A DNA stretch of 37,369 nt from contig JAKQPK010000022.1 of the NCBI GenBank assembly GCA_029564765.1, positions 1 to 37,369 of the forward strand. The letters are read 5' to 3'. The position numbers were made by a program, and so were the translations under genes. Positions 8,301 through 15,199 of the stretch are shown one piece after another. This stretch comes from Candidatus Omnitrophota bacterium. Lineage in GTDB: Bacteria; Omnitrophota; Gorgyraeia; Zapsychrales; Aceulaceae. The first letter of the stretch is position 1. The number at the start of each line of letters is the position of its first letter. The notes beneath the pieces are model-generated. The model ran no database searches and was not told the DNA's origin. It saw nothing but the letters and a program-made list of their open reading frames with translations.

Positions 8301-9598
8301 GAATCTGTCTTGCTATTGCGGCTTGGGCTAAAAGGGCGTTGCAGATCAACCTGCTGACTGGATGGAAAGGCATCTTTGTTGGGGATCTGACTATAACTGG
8401 CAAAGCTCATCCCAGCGGTTATCAACACAATAAGCGCGATCTTTGTCTTGTTGATCAATGCACTGCACGCGGAAGGATCCTGGCCGGATTTAAAAACCTT
8501 CCCCACATCCGCGGTCATAACCCCTCCCGCGAAATATTTTCTGGGAATGGCCTTCTTAATATAAGGGTCGTACTCAACCTTCATCATATTGCACACGCCT
8601 TTTTTGAAGGTGTCCAGATACCGCTCATAGATCTCTTGGGTCTGGACCTTGCCTGAGAAGTCAATGCCTTTGACCTTTTGCTGATTGGCGTATACCTGAT
8701 TAAGAATAGAATTCTTAAGCTTTGTCTTATACCAATAGCCTAAAATGATCACATCGTAAATCTGCCGTAATTGAGCAAAGTTTTTTCCTTCATTTACTTC
8801 TTTTTCAAGGACAGGGATGAAGACTTCGCGGACAATAGAAGAAGAAAGAGAATTAGTCGTTAGTCGTTGGTCGTTAGTATTTAGTGGTTGGGTTTTACTA
8901 GATACTAAATACTTTTGACTAGCGACTTGTTGCTTTGCTTGCAAAGCAACATAGTCTTCCTCCAGCATGACTTTTAGCTTGCTCTCCACCACAAACGCCT
9001 TATCTCCATGTTCATAGACTTCAGCCTTGTCCGGCATGATCCAGACCTTGTTAAAGGTGTCCACAGGGACATTGGTCGTGCCAAACTCCTCATAGGCTTT
9101 CTTGTAGATCTTGGCCCAGAATTCCTTACCGATATCACTCTCGGGATTGGTCAAAGAAGCGGTGATCTGCTTGAGAAGATAGTCCTGAGCAAGCATGTCA
9201 TGGCCCATCTCGGTTGTGCCCAGGGTATCGGGAATAATACGGTCTTTCTCATGAGGCGAAAGATTGACCCAGAGATTGTTCTCTGGAATAGTCAAGCTGG
9301 CCAGAAAGTAGCGGATCAGCTTTTCGCTCTCTTTTGTTAAAGCGTCCCCCGTAAGCCCGGTGTCACCACTATCGACGATAAAGTCGAATGTGAATGGATT
9401 GTCAGGATAGACTCGTATTCCACGAACCAGGGTAGGCGTGTAGGCCGGGCTTAAGGGGACCATATTGGGAGCCGGGGGGGCTCCCAAATGTTGCGCAAAG
9501 GCCTGCGAAGGCATAGCGGCTGTCAAAAGAAGACAGACCGACACGCTTAGGCAAATAGCCTTAAAAAATCGCGCCTCTGTTTTAAATAAATAAAACAT
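2309..9598 (-). CDS. Giant exported multidomain protein 1 (2429 aa)
   Basis: Signal peptide at residues 1-35 (cleavage after SQAFA). A conserved domain at about 40-370 is shared with the proteins at 9723 and 30714 (MVPLSP, PENNLWVNLSP, FAQLRQIYD, KGVCNMMKVEYDPY, PRKYFAGG). A second hydrophobic signal-like segment follows at about 385-410 (KIALIVLITAGMSFA). The passengers are: an HExxH metallopeptidase-like domain (GHEYLHAMH near 513, with a later ETELFAF); a protein-kinase/APH-like domain at about 735-930 (catalytic-loop-like DIHQQNF near 869, then VDIGN); a ParB/sulfiredoxin-like segment near 1170-1215 (YLVDGLTRTYVA); and a TPR-like stretch near 1356-1400. A long region of unrecognised sequence follows. 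The C-terminal module begins GGIDFN and contains EGLVPVILNIVP...LGLS. Serine-rich tracts mark several junctions. The start at 9598 follows AGGG. The location of kinase-like domains behind a signal peptide is unusual. Function unknown. Confidence 0.85.
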   Translation of the reverse strand: MFYLFKTEARFFKAICLSVSVCLLLTAAMPSQAFAQHLGAPPAPNMVPLSPAYTPTLVRGIRVYPDNPFTFDFIVDSGDTGLTGDALTKESEKLIRYFLASLTIPENNLWVNLSPHEKDRIIPDTLGTTEMGHDMLAQDYLLKQITASLTNPESDIGKEFWAKIYKKAYEEFGTTNVPVDTFNKVWIMPDKAEVYEHGDKAFVVESKLKVMLEEDYVALQAKQQVASQKYLVSSKTQPLNTNDQRLTTNSLSSSIVREVFIPVLEKEVNEGKNFAQLRQIYDVIILGYWYKTKLKNSILNQVYANQQKVKGIDFSGKVQTQEIYERYLDTFKKGVCNMMKVEYDPYIKKAIPRKYFAGGVMTADVGKVFKSGQDPSACSALINKTKIALIVLITAGMSFASYSQIPNKDAFPSSQQVDLQRPFSPSRNSKTDSPGVLKARNPKARQAQASMRDLLASDSISKDTFLRLAQALDIPVVFQEGDYVGLMDYDPMREKPFIIFLNLKNYPDTLAVLGHEYLHAMHRAYEHRSIEKKDGKSDIKTRLNDDIQAIRKALSNDSAGLALLDQMITYLKNDYRSDEQGKDEKRFFLVPQDFPGIADIRAETELFAFLYAVCLNPDLVKGEGGEKFSEFINDLKKFYKQSVKSNSNLKNVLIGHFKDFNAPVPASLSASSSSSIQAQSLEGAEVSASFAIENLRAIIREEPVFEHRQILETFLQLLEKSPPEFSKMLSLISKRKILFSDFSGKIEVQPHAEGSNKVVYKATVYLQDQEKLTIVIAVKKEKEEENIQVGEINDLQWLSTVRNREFGLTPIFGALSKTADGRLVYFEEFIEGDTVSKMADNGRLPIDLSKKVLETFFTIGILLGNIFPRDIHQQNFILDPTGAVKMVDIGNRRFVAVNSINKNQKMSILEFIFNIFLHYGQGDSKSVVIPSLLTSLERVEKVFLERENTNLRKNKSVLQGREELYQVVLAAKQYLGSMTSQDEAFFAKHLMNNPYFHGYCVRRHINDVGERTRLIHEILSGMQTEFAQIPDSAKSLHVHQKMLAQREAESTSSASSSSSVSVYLSGYKEEVNFQEQDLSDIPEEEQREFYRSASEFDLLQIERFSKQTILALCRKWFDDPSITEATLSRFVKIHPASNVPLGQVRQAQNDLYDFKINIESLKMDLRDSMGLDHPPVLIVRLDSGDYLVDGLTRTYVALQKGRISLPAVVVELNEEDSMAAQKNAEQDLAKAQPVMDLSQYEIFSYEVDHDLPEYYARAYPWTRFSKELAEDAMEKIQQFDNNAAELYLEEKAKVLQALMGSGDKKRVIESLSALDASRTGRVIEISQEALQVITRTLTASRDRQSYAAQLEYINRHWGSASSHGNRSSIFYKIASLYYDYGQYEKAIDAAETAIRVGAEPGHDNFPTRLLIQAQDLIRSAKSYIQSEKDISLQIGDLVIKAKGTASPLGTSGLSSSAIVKPTNDELRQVLEEIKKKGFLNRSKEFLSRLQDLDPRDASKDWSEESAENLGSDLYSFAREIRQTLDSNSAWRFLYNTLNVGGPFAEKLDVINPLSGVSMILRSPDKDFMSENFDTLQVSLEKVQDVFKALAENDYTLADVKLWNEENGFYLDLFRQGAREVSNSPLLAKKIASLSQWEPVWIFGSGKSEYQLVAQQQELDDNAWELWLEDSQVGKRARAGAFTLFGLPNGKVLLYNFTLAGSDLVWEDKQKTPDNEFSKTQRLLKAISPPAHDGSEHLRDLSLTDQLYYWLKRRGIIEQEDILEKVIEAQEERDFERKIYLDEELNAFSFTDGDIRYLVPAAGADEHTIKALMGDKDKVISANELARFFAFGSLEGGKGFDVRLTFQQMLDFEDERYPGYYQEYYMDGLSALYMHHFINDKMGQKIDFIREIESSRFKPGSPSHELTRIKKEYFARHAKSRIEDVRPSDGGQNILSLLDGQLLFTPLFVTEIRLSDSVQGEGRDPFKDAREIAKPGSVTIADSPTSTANKRFYSQIKENLDGKVIVDPDGSQNYKVFVQADIGEVNQDDPIVDVEVHLIDEQGKKSVSPVFVFQILSPGQIRQFESFLFGVSFTEQDKTTPRDATIEDLEQAFQEMVDKIDNGIPLGYGDLSGGIVERQFFWYLASAITADGTIEGDYQQYQIIDDQLWGQPFFYDQASGFYKKQRHDGLGYDFIIASESQRIMAEVFKSPEDRIITVDQLASLLVFKDLYFAERSGMVIQLSWIIDQGFPGSMEDPGYLEKILPMPMEEATGIGVIAELIKYRSWAQEMGIIRNDDGEFTPQGMSEEDLAWMIWELPSPSLRFAIRASSSVNGVSRQDTLGGIDFNAENMNVEIQNSRVKSQSKTQQLNEPNERFNPQTLYPSIPLDLDSIEGLVPVILNIVPIADFMGLLGLSPEDRETLKQLSKDDTADDRDEPSRQPLRSEIAFNL
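2519..2602. repeat. In-frame copy of an A/T-skewed repeat (giant 1, C-terminus)
   Basis: The plus strand contains GGGTTCGTTGAGTTGTTGGG at 2546, embedded in TTTGAATTTTGA-type sequence. The run of 23 bp that starts there recurs with one mismatch at 37248-37270 in the third giant gene. Both are read in the same frame (TQQLNEPNERFNPQTL here, TQQPNEPDKLSNPLTL there). Here it sits in the middle of the C-terminal GGIDF module and lengthens it relative to the second giant. Confidence 0.7.
8852..8930. repeat. In-frame low-complexity insert in giant 1
   Basis: The plus strand has tandem TAGTCGT/TGGTCGT units followed by AGTATTTAG, then GGTTGGGTTTTACT, then CTAAATACT, which pairs with the earlier AGTATTTAG. 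Translated on minus it gives KYLVSSKTQPLNTNDQRLTT, lying exactly between two blocks that are conserved in the other giants (after VMLEEDYVAL and before SSIVREVFIPVL). The second giant has a different, non-repetitive linker at the same position. Confidence 0.65.
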
Positions 9599-9637
9599 AA
9601 TGACGTCCCTACCCCTTTTTGTTCTATCCTGTATATA

Positions 9638-9703
9638 AGTATAATCTATATATAGATAAATTTAATGGGACTTTGGCGCTTTTGGGAAAGCGCTATCTTG
9701 AGA
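9638..9703 (-). promoter_or_regulatory. Promoter and upstream palindrome of giant gene 1
   Basis: The -10 box TATACT is at 9638-9643. A 32-bp element at 9672-9703 reads TCTCAAGATAGCGCTTTC then CCCAAAAGCGCCAAA on the minus strand. It matches the element at 20771-20802 at 27 of 32 positions. The first AGCGCT (9689-9694) ends exactly 45 nt before the -10 box, which puts its centre near -60.5. The -35 position (ATTAAA) is weak, consistent with activator dependence. The start codon is about 33 nt after the expected transcript start. Confidence 0.7.
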
Positions 9704-9722
9704 ATGAAAAAATATATGGGTG

Positions 9723-12700
9723 TTAGCTAGGTGTCGCGAAACTTGAGCCAGAAAGGCCTAAGATCATTTGAGGATTAGGGATAGGAACGATCTGGATAAT
9801 GATCGGCGCAACGGTGTCCGGATTGAAATTCTGTAACATATTTTCATCAAAAGGTATGTCCATATCGATACCCGCACCTTGGGTCTTAAGATCGAATTGA
9901 TCGGTCTTAAAGTCAATACCGCCGTATTCAGGTTGTGTGACTGTTGAGCTTGAGCTAGCAGCTTGCACCTCTGCCTCCAACATCTGCTTGATCTGAGATA
10001 ATGCAATTTTGTTAGAGATAGAAGGCATAAAACCTGCCTCTTGTTGTATAACCGCTAATATTTTCCTGGCCTGTTCTTCAGAATCAAATATCAAAGCAGG
10101 ATTCCCATCAACATCAACGATCGAGGCATCCGACATCTCCCCGAACGGAAGGCCGGTTGAAGGTGCTTCATTGTTTTGGCCTGTGGGGAGTCTTGTTGCG
10201 GGGTCTATCAAGGAAACCTTGGAATCTTCCACTCTTAGAACTTTCTCAATGATTAATTCGCCTTCTTTGTCAAAATATTGGACTTTAACCATATCATAAC
10301 GCTCAATATTCTTTATCGGAACATCAACTGATACATCCTGATATAGACTGGCCATAAAAGCAGTCTGAAAATCAGAGAATACATGCACCCGCTTTCCCTC
10401 AGGTGTCGTGCGAAGCGCTTCTGTAAAGGCGACTAAATATGAGCTCCTCTGTATATAGAAATTTGACAAGATCTCATCTACGGAAGTATTTCGCAAAAGA
10501 TTCTGTACATACGTTCGATTAGCATAATTATTGTCTATGGTCGTTGCGGGCGTATTAAAAAGAAAAAAATCAACCTGTGTCTTTCCCATATAATAATTAA
10601 AAATGGAGGCCTGTCGAGCAGGTTCAACGAAGTTTCTGCCTTCAGTTCTCTGCAGATCTGAAAGGAACTTCACCCTACCCAAAAACCCTTGGGGATAGGT
10701 GCCCTGGATAGCTGCAGCGGTTTTTGTCCATGCCTCGTTAATATCTGTGCTTCCGCCAAAGGAAGCTCCCCCAACGGCCGCTTTAAGGCTTGTCTTGTTT
10801 AATCCTAGAAAACTTTGAAAACTGCCTGAGCCGCTAAAAAAACAGACTCCAGCAACATTATTAAGATCAATATATTGCATAACAGCTGCTTTTATCTGAG
10901 GTTCATATTGTCTAACACTGCCACTCACATCAACAACAAGGATCTCTTGTTCAGCGTTTGATGGAGACAAAATAGGCGCCTTGACCGTCTTTCCTAATCC
11001 TGTAATCTTTGCTGTTTCTGCACCCGCAACGTAAGGAACAATAATCTCTTGGGTAACGGGATCTCTAGTGATGGTCCCATCGGGAGAAGGAACAGATCGA
11101 TTCAAAAGATCGCTTGCTTCATCTGGCACAACAGATTGGCCGTTGGACTTTTCGGCGATAACGACACTGTCATTTTGAGAAGCAGAAAAAATAATATTTT
11201 CAGCTTTTGGAAGAGTGACTTTCGCATCCGCGGGGTTTTTCTTAGCATGATTTCTCTGCCATGTATCGGATAGATCATTGTAGCTTCCCTGCTGAACAGT
11301 AAAATGACCAGAGTTTTCTTGCATCAAATTGACCATAATAGGCGGCTCTTGAACCATTGGGTCAGGAACATGATGCGCATAAATCTTGATGTTGGGCCTA
11401 AGTGCTGGAGCAATGTTTTTGGCAAATTCGGATTTGGTCTTGCTATCTTCAACGTCTACATTAGTATTCTCCACTGAATAACGAAAATCTGATATCACAA
11501 AGATCTCTGTGTTGTCATTGCCAACATCATGCAAAATATTCTTCAGCTGAGGTACAATAAAGGTTGTCGGCGTCCTAGGCAAGGACTCCAGAAAAGCCCC
11601 GCTCTCAGCCAATCCTTTTTTTAGATCAGAAACTTTAATAATGATCGGGTCATGCTTTTTCTCTTCATTAATACGGTAAATACGTAGGTATTCTTCATCG
11701 CCAAAGTTAGAAGCCAAGGATAAAAGCCCTTGCTTAAGCTCTTGAATCTTTTCTGGAGTCATTGAGGTGGACAGATCGATCGCGATCACCTTGGTCGTCG
11801 GAGCCTCATCAGGAACAATATCAAACTGAACCTCCATCTCTGTATCAGACGCTGTAACATTGACAGAATTGACCAAGCTTGATGGTGGTTTCGTAAGTTT
11901 AATATTTGCTGTATCTTGAATAATGTTAGATTTAAACATTTGCGGACTTGTGTTTTGTGCCCCTGTTGCTGACTGAATTACGACGGATCTTCCGAGGATA
12001 GTTAAGACCTCATCAAGAGCTTTCTGACTTTTCTCCAGATTAAGATACTCATAAGTTCTTAAAGAATTATCTATCATGCGATCTGCAAGTGTCTGGGCTC
12101 GTCCGGTAACCATCCTGGGTGCAAAATTATTAAACGCATTCTCTAGATCAAGATTCTTAGCAATGTCTTTCTTGACCGCGATCCATGTACCTTCTGAATG
12201 AAAAGCTGTGTTTGCTAACTGCGTTGGCGTATATCCGGCACCGGAAATCCTTGTCGCTAATTTAACTTTCTCAGCGCTGGCAGGAACAACAACCATAAAC
12301 TCAAAAGAAGCAGGATCTTTGAAGTTAACACGATCAAGCTTTGCGCGTAACAATACTAAAGCAACCCTCTGATTAGCCGCGTTTAAAACAGTGAATGCGA
12401 AGGGTTTCGTGTCGTTCATGGCCCCTTGATCTGAAAGGATATTAGTTACTTTGCCATTTGGAAAAATACCATTTTCGATCCTCTCCTTTAAACTCTCAAA
12501 ATCCCGAGGATCGATCCTGAAGCCCCTCTCGGTCAAAACCGGAGCGTTATAAAATTGCTCAATTTGCGAGATAAAGCTTTCTTTAGCCGTCTCATCGATC
12601 AACAAAGCTTCTGTTGCTTTCTTAAAATCTTTTTCGCTTGAAAATAGCTTATTTCTAATGTTTAAGGCGGGCATATCAAGTCTATAGCTAAAATTATTGT

Positions 12701-14360
12701 CCTTATGAACAATGTTCACTGTTCCTAAAACATCTCCGTTCTCATTCTTCAAATTAACTCCTAAATAAGCCACTCCATTACTATATTTGCCTTCTACCTT
12801 ATCAGCTTCCCCGTAAAAAAACCTTCCAAGTTGGTATTGATTTTTTTGAGAGGTGAAAGTGCTGATATTCTTTAAATGTTCTTTTTCTTTATCAAGTCCG
12901 CCCCCTCCGTCAGGAGGGCTGATCAAATCATAGGTATTGTTCTGGTCAATGCCGCTGTTCTGTTTGATCGTTATAGTCTTGGCCGTCTGATCCAACGATG
13001 CCAAAACGCCGCGCTCTACCTGGCCGGTGTTCGCGTAAGCGCCCATGGACGAAGCCAAAATAAGTTCCGCAAGGAGCACAACAACGCCTTTGGAAAATTT
13101 TGACTGAGAGATGCTTTCTCTACTCAAAGACCCAGATAGAGACCTCAAGGCGTTAGACGCTGCGTTCCCTAAAACAGTATAGACTTTAACAAATTTATCC
13201 CCGGTCTTGCGGGTCCAGGACGCGATGGCCGATCCGGCCATCTGCTCTCCCTGGGCGCCATTGACCACCACAGGACTTGCTCCTTTTGTAAAATTAAATC
13301 CTCCGGAAAAATATTTTCGAGGAACTTGTTTTTTCATATAGGGGTCGTATTCGACCTTCATAAGATCACAAACGCCTTTTTTAAATGCGACCAGGTATTG
13401 ATCGTATATCTTCTTTGTCATCTCTTTATCGTCGATCGCGATGCCGCCGACCTTATTCTGATCGCTATAAAGCTTATTTAAAATAGACTGCTTGAGATTC
13501 GCCTTGAACCAATTTGCCAGAATAAGAGAATTGTAGACCTGGCGTAGCTGGGCGAAATTCTTTCCTTCGTTTACCTCTTTAAGAAGCTCCGGCAAGACGA
13601 TCTCTCGGACGACCTGGGAAGAGACCGCGCTAACGTCTTTTGTCGTCCCTTCCTTTTGCTTTTGTGTTCCCAGCTGGTCATTGAAAAGATTTTTCTCAAG
13701 AGATAAATAATCCTGTTCCAGCATGACATTCATTGTGCTTTCGATCACCAAAGCCTTGTTGTCTTGCGCGTAGACCGTGGCTTTGTCGGGAACGATCCAC
13801 ACCTTATTGAACGTGTTGATCGGGATATTGGTCGTCTGGAAATTTTCATAAGCTTTTTTATAAATTTTTTGCCAGAAGGCGCGCCCAAAATCATCCTCCG
13901 GGTAGATCAAAGAGGCTGTGATCTGCTTGAGAATATAGTCTTGAGCTAACAAGTCACGCCCCATCTCGGTTTGGCCAAAGACATCATCAACGATACGGTC
14001 TCCCTCATAAGGCGAAAGATTTACCCATAGCTTGTCTTCTGGAAGGGCTAGGCCCGCGAGAAAATAACGGATAACCTTCTCAGATTCGGCTTTTAATTCT
14101 TCCGGACTTAGCTCTTGGTCACCTCGGTCAACAATAAATTCGAACTTAAACGGATTTTGCGGATCGATCTCAACGCCGCGCAAGATGGTAGGCGTAAAGC
14201 TGGGGCTTAAAGGTACCATGGCCCCTGGATTTGGCAGATTTAGAACGCTCTGAGCATATAAAGGGGGAGGAGCCACCAGCGTGATGATAAAGGCAATAGC
14301 GGTGGCTAGCCTCAGTAGCTTAGAACAAAAACATGGCTTCGCACTTCCAAAAACGTGCAT
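9723..14360 (-). CDS. Giant exported vWA-domain protein 2 (1545 aa)
   Basis: Signal peptide at residues 1-36 (cleavage after PPPLYA). The conserved N-terminal domain to about residue 355 is shared with giant 1 (MVPLSPSFTPT, LWVNLSPYEGDRI, KGVCDLMKVEYDPY, PRKYFSGG). A second hydrophobic segment follows near 425-445 (VVVLLAELILASSMGAYA) with an AYA|NT signal-peptidase-like site. Residues 450-840 are unrecognised. Two von Willebrand factor A domains follow, with MIDAS motifs DLSTS near 858 and DVSGS near 1138; the second also has a GGSTDIN threonine-bearing loop. These domains bind Mg2+ and mediate adhesion or complex assembly. An AASSSS linker precedes the C-terminal module (GGIDFK, then APIIIQIVPIPNPQMILGLS). 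The ATG at 14360 has a strong GGGGGAGGAG ribosome site. The intergenic gap to giant 1 is 124 bp with its own promoter, so the two are neighbours with separate but similar promoters. Confidence 0.85.
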   Translation of the reverse strand: MHVFGSAKPCFCSKLLRLATAIAFIITLVAPPPLYAQSVLNLPNPGAMVPLSPSFTPTILRGVEIDPQNPFKFEFIVDRGDQELSPEELKAESEKVIRYFLAGLALPEDKLWVNLSPYEGDRIVDDVFGQTEMGRDLLAQDYILKQITASLIYPEDDFGRAFWQKIYKKAYENFQTTNIPINTFNKVWIVPDKATVYAQDNKALVIESTMNVMLEQDYLSLEKNLFNDQLGTQKQKEGTTKDVSAVSSQVVREIVLPELLKEVNEGKNFAQLRQVYNSLILANWFKANLKQSILNKLYSDQNKVGGIAIDDKEMTKKIYDQYLVAFKKGVCDLMKVEYDPYMKKQVPRKYFSGGFNFTKGASPVVVNGAQGEQMAGSAIASWTRKTGDKFVKVYTVLGNAASNALRSLSGSLSRESISQSKFSKGVVVLLAELILASSMGAYANTGQVERGVLASLDQTAKTITIKQNSGIDQNNTYDLISPPDGGGGLDKEKEHLKNISTFTSQKNQYQLGRFFYGEADKVEGKYSNGVAYLGVNLKNENGDVLGTVNIVHKDNNFSYRLDMPALNIRNKLFSSEKDFKKATEALLIDETAKESFISQIEQFYNAPVLTERGFRIDPRDFESLKERIENGIFPNGKVTNILSDQGAMNDTKPFAFTVLNAANQRVALVLLRAKLDRVNFKDPASFEFMVVVPASAEKVKLATRISGAGYTPTQLANTAFHSEGTWIAVKKDIAKNLDLENAFNNFAPRMVTGRAQTLADRMIDNSLRTYEYLNLEKSQKALDEVLTILGRSVVIQSATGAQNTSPQMFKSNIIQDTANIKLTKPPSSLVNSVNVTASDTEMEVQFDIVPDEAPTTKVIAIDLSTSMTPEKIQELKQGLLSLASNFGDEEYLRIYRINEEKKHDPIIIKVSDLKKGLAESGAFLESLPRTPTTFIVPQLKNILHDVGNDNTEIFVISDFRYSVENTNVDVEDSKTKSEFAKNIAPALRPNIKIYAHHVPDPMVQEPPIMVNLMQENSGHFTVQQGSYNDLSDTWQRNHAKKNPADAKVTLPKAENIIFSASQNDSVVIAEKSNGQSVVPDEASDLLNRSVPSPDGTITRDPVTQEIIVPYVAGAETAKITGLGKTVKAPILSPSNAEQEILVVDVSGSVRQYEPQIKAAVMQYIDLNNVAGVCFFSGSGSFQSFLGLNKTSLKAAVGGASFGGSTDINEAWTKTAAAIQGTYPQGFLGRVKFLSDLQRTEGRNFVEPARQASIFNYYMGKTQVDFFLFNTPATTIDNNYANRTYVQNLLRNTSVDEILSNFYIQRSSYLVAFTEALRTTPEGKRVHVFSDFQTAFMASLYQDVSVDVPIKNIERYDMVKVQYFDKEGELIIEKVLRVEDSKVSLIDPATRLPTGQNNEAPSTGLPFGEMSDASIVDVDGNPALIFDSEEQARKILAVIQQEAGFMPSISNKIALSQIKQMLEAEVQAASSSSTVTQPEYGGIDFKTDQFDLKTQGAGIDMDIPFDENMLQNFNPDTVAPIIIQIVPIPNPQMILGLSGSSFATPS

Positions 14361-14385
14361 TTTTAGCTCCTCCCCCTTAATAAAA

Positions 14386-14447
14386 AGTATAGGAGGTAGT
14401 TATGCGAAAAAGAAGGGGTTCGGGCTAAGACAGGACAGCGCTTTCTT
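14386..14447 (-). promoter_or_regulatory. Promoter and upstream palindrome of giant gene 2
   Basis: TATACT is at 14386-14391. AGCGCT at 14437-14442 ends 45 nt upstream of it, the same spacing as in giant gene 1. The flanks (AAGAAAGCGCTGTCCTGT on minus) match the palindrome at 20773-20792 at 15 of 20 positions. There is no good -35 box (TTCTTT at 17-bp spacing). The remaining sequence between 14448 and 14554 shows no gene. Confidence 0.6.
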
Positions 14448-14554
14448 CTTTTGTGGACGATCAGAGATAGAAATGATATATCTTATTGTTTATCAAATAT
14501 TTACGGGATATTCAGAGCAAAAGAGGCCAGGAAAAGAACATAAAAATATAGATG

Positions 14555-14592
14555 AAAAAAGGGCGGCGCTAACCATCAGTGCCGCCCTTTTT
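14555..14592. terminator. Bidirectional rho-independent terminator
   Basis: AAAAAAGGGCGGC is paired with GCCGCCCTTTTT around a 13-nt loop (GCTAACCATCAGT). The GC-rich stem has A-run and T-run flanks on opposite sides, so it can terminate in either direction. It lies 24 bp after the stop of the TPR lipoprotein gene on the minus strand and insulates the promoter of giant gene 2. Confidence 0.9.
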
Positions 14593-14615
14593 ACTCTTCT
14601 TAATTAAATAAACAG

Positions 14616-15104
14616 TTATTTTACTTCTGAAGGTAAAAAAAGTCTTTCAAGGATCTGTTTAGCTGCCTGCAGACTTTGTGTGTCGTTCTGCTTTTCGAAG
14701 ATCGCAATACTTGTTTTCACAAGCTCGATCGCTGTCTGAGGTTCATTCTTAAGGTCAAAACAGCCAGCCATAATAAGATATATTTGTCCATTTTCTGGAT
14801 CTTTTTCAAGAAGTCTCTGGCATACCGCGATCGCATTATCAAACGAACCGATCTTCATATAGATCTGAGCCAAAGAAAAATACGCGAATGGATCCTCAGG
14901 GAACCTCACGATCGCCTGCTGAAACGTTTCAACCGCGGCCGGAACCTGTCCTTGCACCAACAAAGCTGTAGCACGCTGATTGATCGCTTGTGATGTTTCT
15001 TGAGGGCCAACATCTTCTAACCCTGTTGGCATTCCGGTTTGCGCTTGGCCACAACCCATCACGGCCAAAAGCCCGACAACCGCAACAACAAAAATTCTTT
15101 TCAT
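14616..15104 (-). CDS. TPR lipoprotein
   Basis: This 162-aa protein has a lipoprotein signal peptide: MKRIFVVAVVGLLAVMGC, with lipobox AVMGC and Cys18 as the lipidation site. After a short linker there are about three tetratricopeptide repeats (for example FPEDPFAYFSLAQIYMKIGS and NGQIYLIMAGCFDLKNEPQT), so it is probably a membrane-tethered periplasmic scaffold. The ATG at 15104 follows AAGGGGAG. It has its own good promoter and a strong terminator, so it is likely monocistronic. The TPR content parallels the upstream membrane protein that ends at 15200, but no specific partner can be named. Confidence 0.85.
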   Translation of the reverse strand: MKRIFVVAVVGLLAVMGCGQAQTGMPTGLEDVGPQETSQAINQRATALLVQGQVPAAVETFQQAIVRFPEDPFAYFSLAQIYMKIGSFDNAIAVCQRLLEKDPENGQIYLIMAGCFDLKNEPQTAIELVKTSIAIFEKQNDTQSLQAAKQILERLFLPSEVK

Positions 15105-15157
15105 AAGACTCCCCTTTCAATAAATGATTACGCTCCAGCAGTTAACGAACTTGTTCA

Positions 15158-15186
15158 ATTCTAATACAAGCCCTATACCTTGACAA
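15158..15186 (-). promoter_or_regulatory. Promoter of the TPR lipoprotein gene
   Basis: The minus strand has TTGTCA (15181-15186), a 17-bp spacer and TAGAAT (15158-15163). The leader to the ATG at 15104 is about 47 nt. It lies entirely within the gap after the upstream gene's stop codon at 15200. Confidence 0.7.
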
Positions 15187-15199
15187 GAAGAATTTCCCT

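Noticed and set aside
8339-8656. Plus-strand open frame of 105 codons opposite giant gene 1
   Set aside because: It is the antisense of the conserved KGVC/PRKYFAGG region. A similar frame at 36867-37202 appears opposite giant gene 3 because the sense proteins are homologous. Neither has a ribosome site or promoter.
9672-9703. Terminator for giant gene 2
   Set aside because: The inverted repeat could form a hairpin, but no T-run follows it on the minus strand. The close match to the element before the 21059 gene and the conserved spacing favour an operator.
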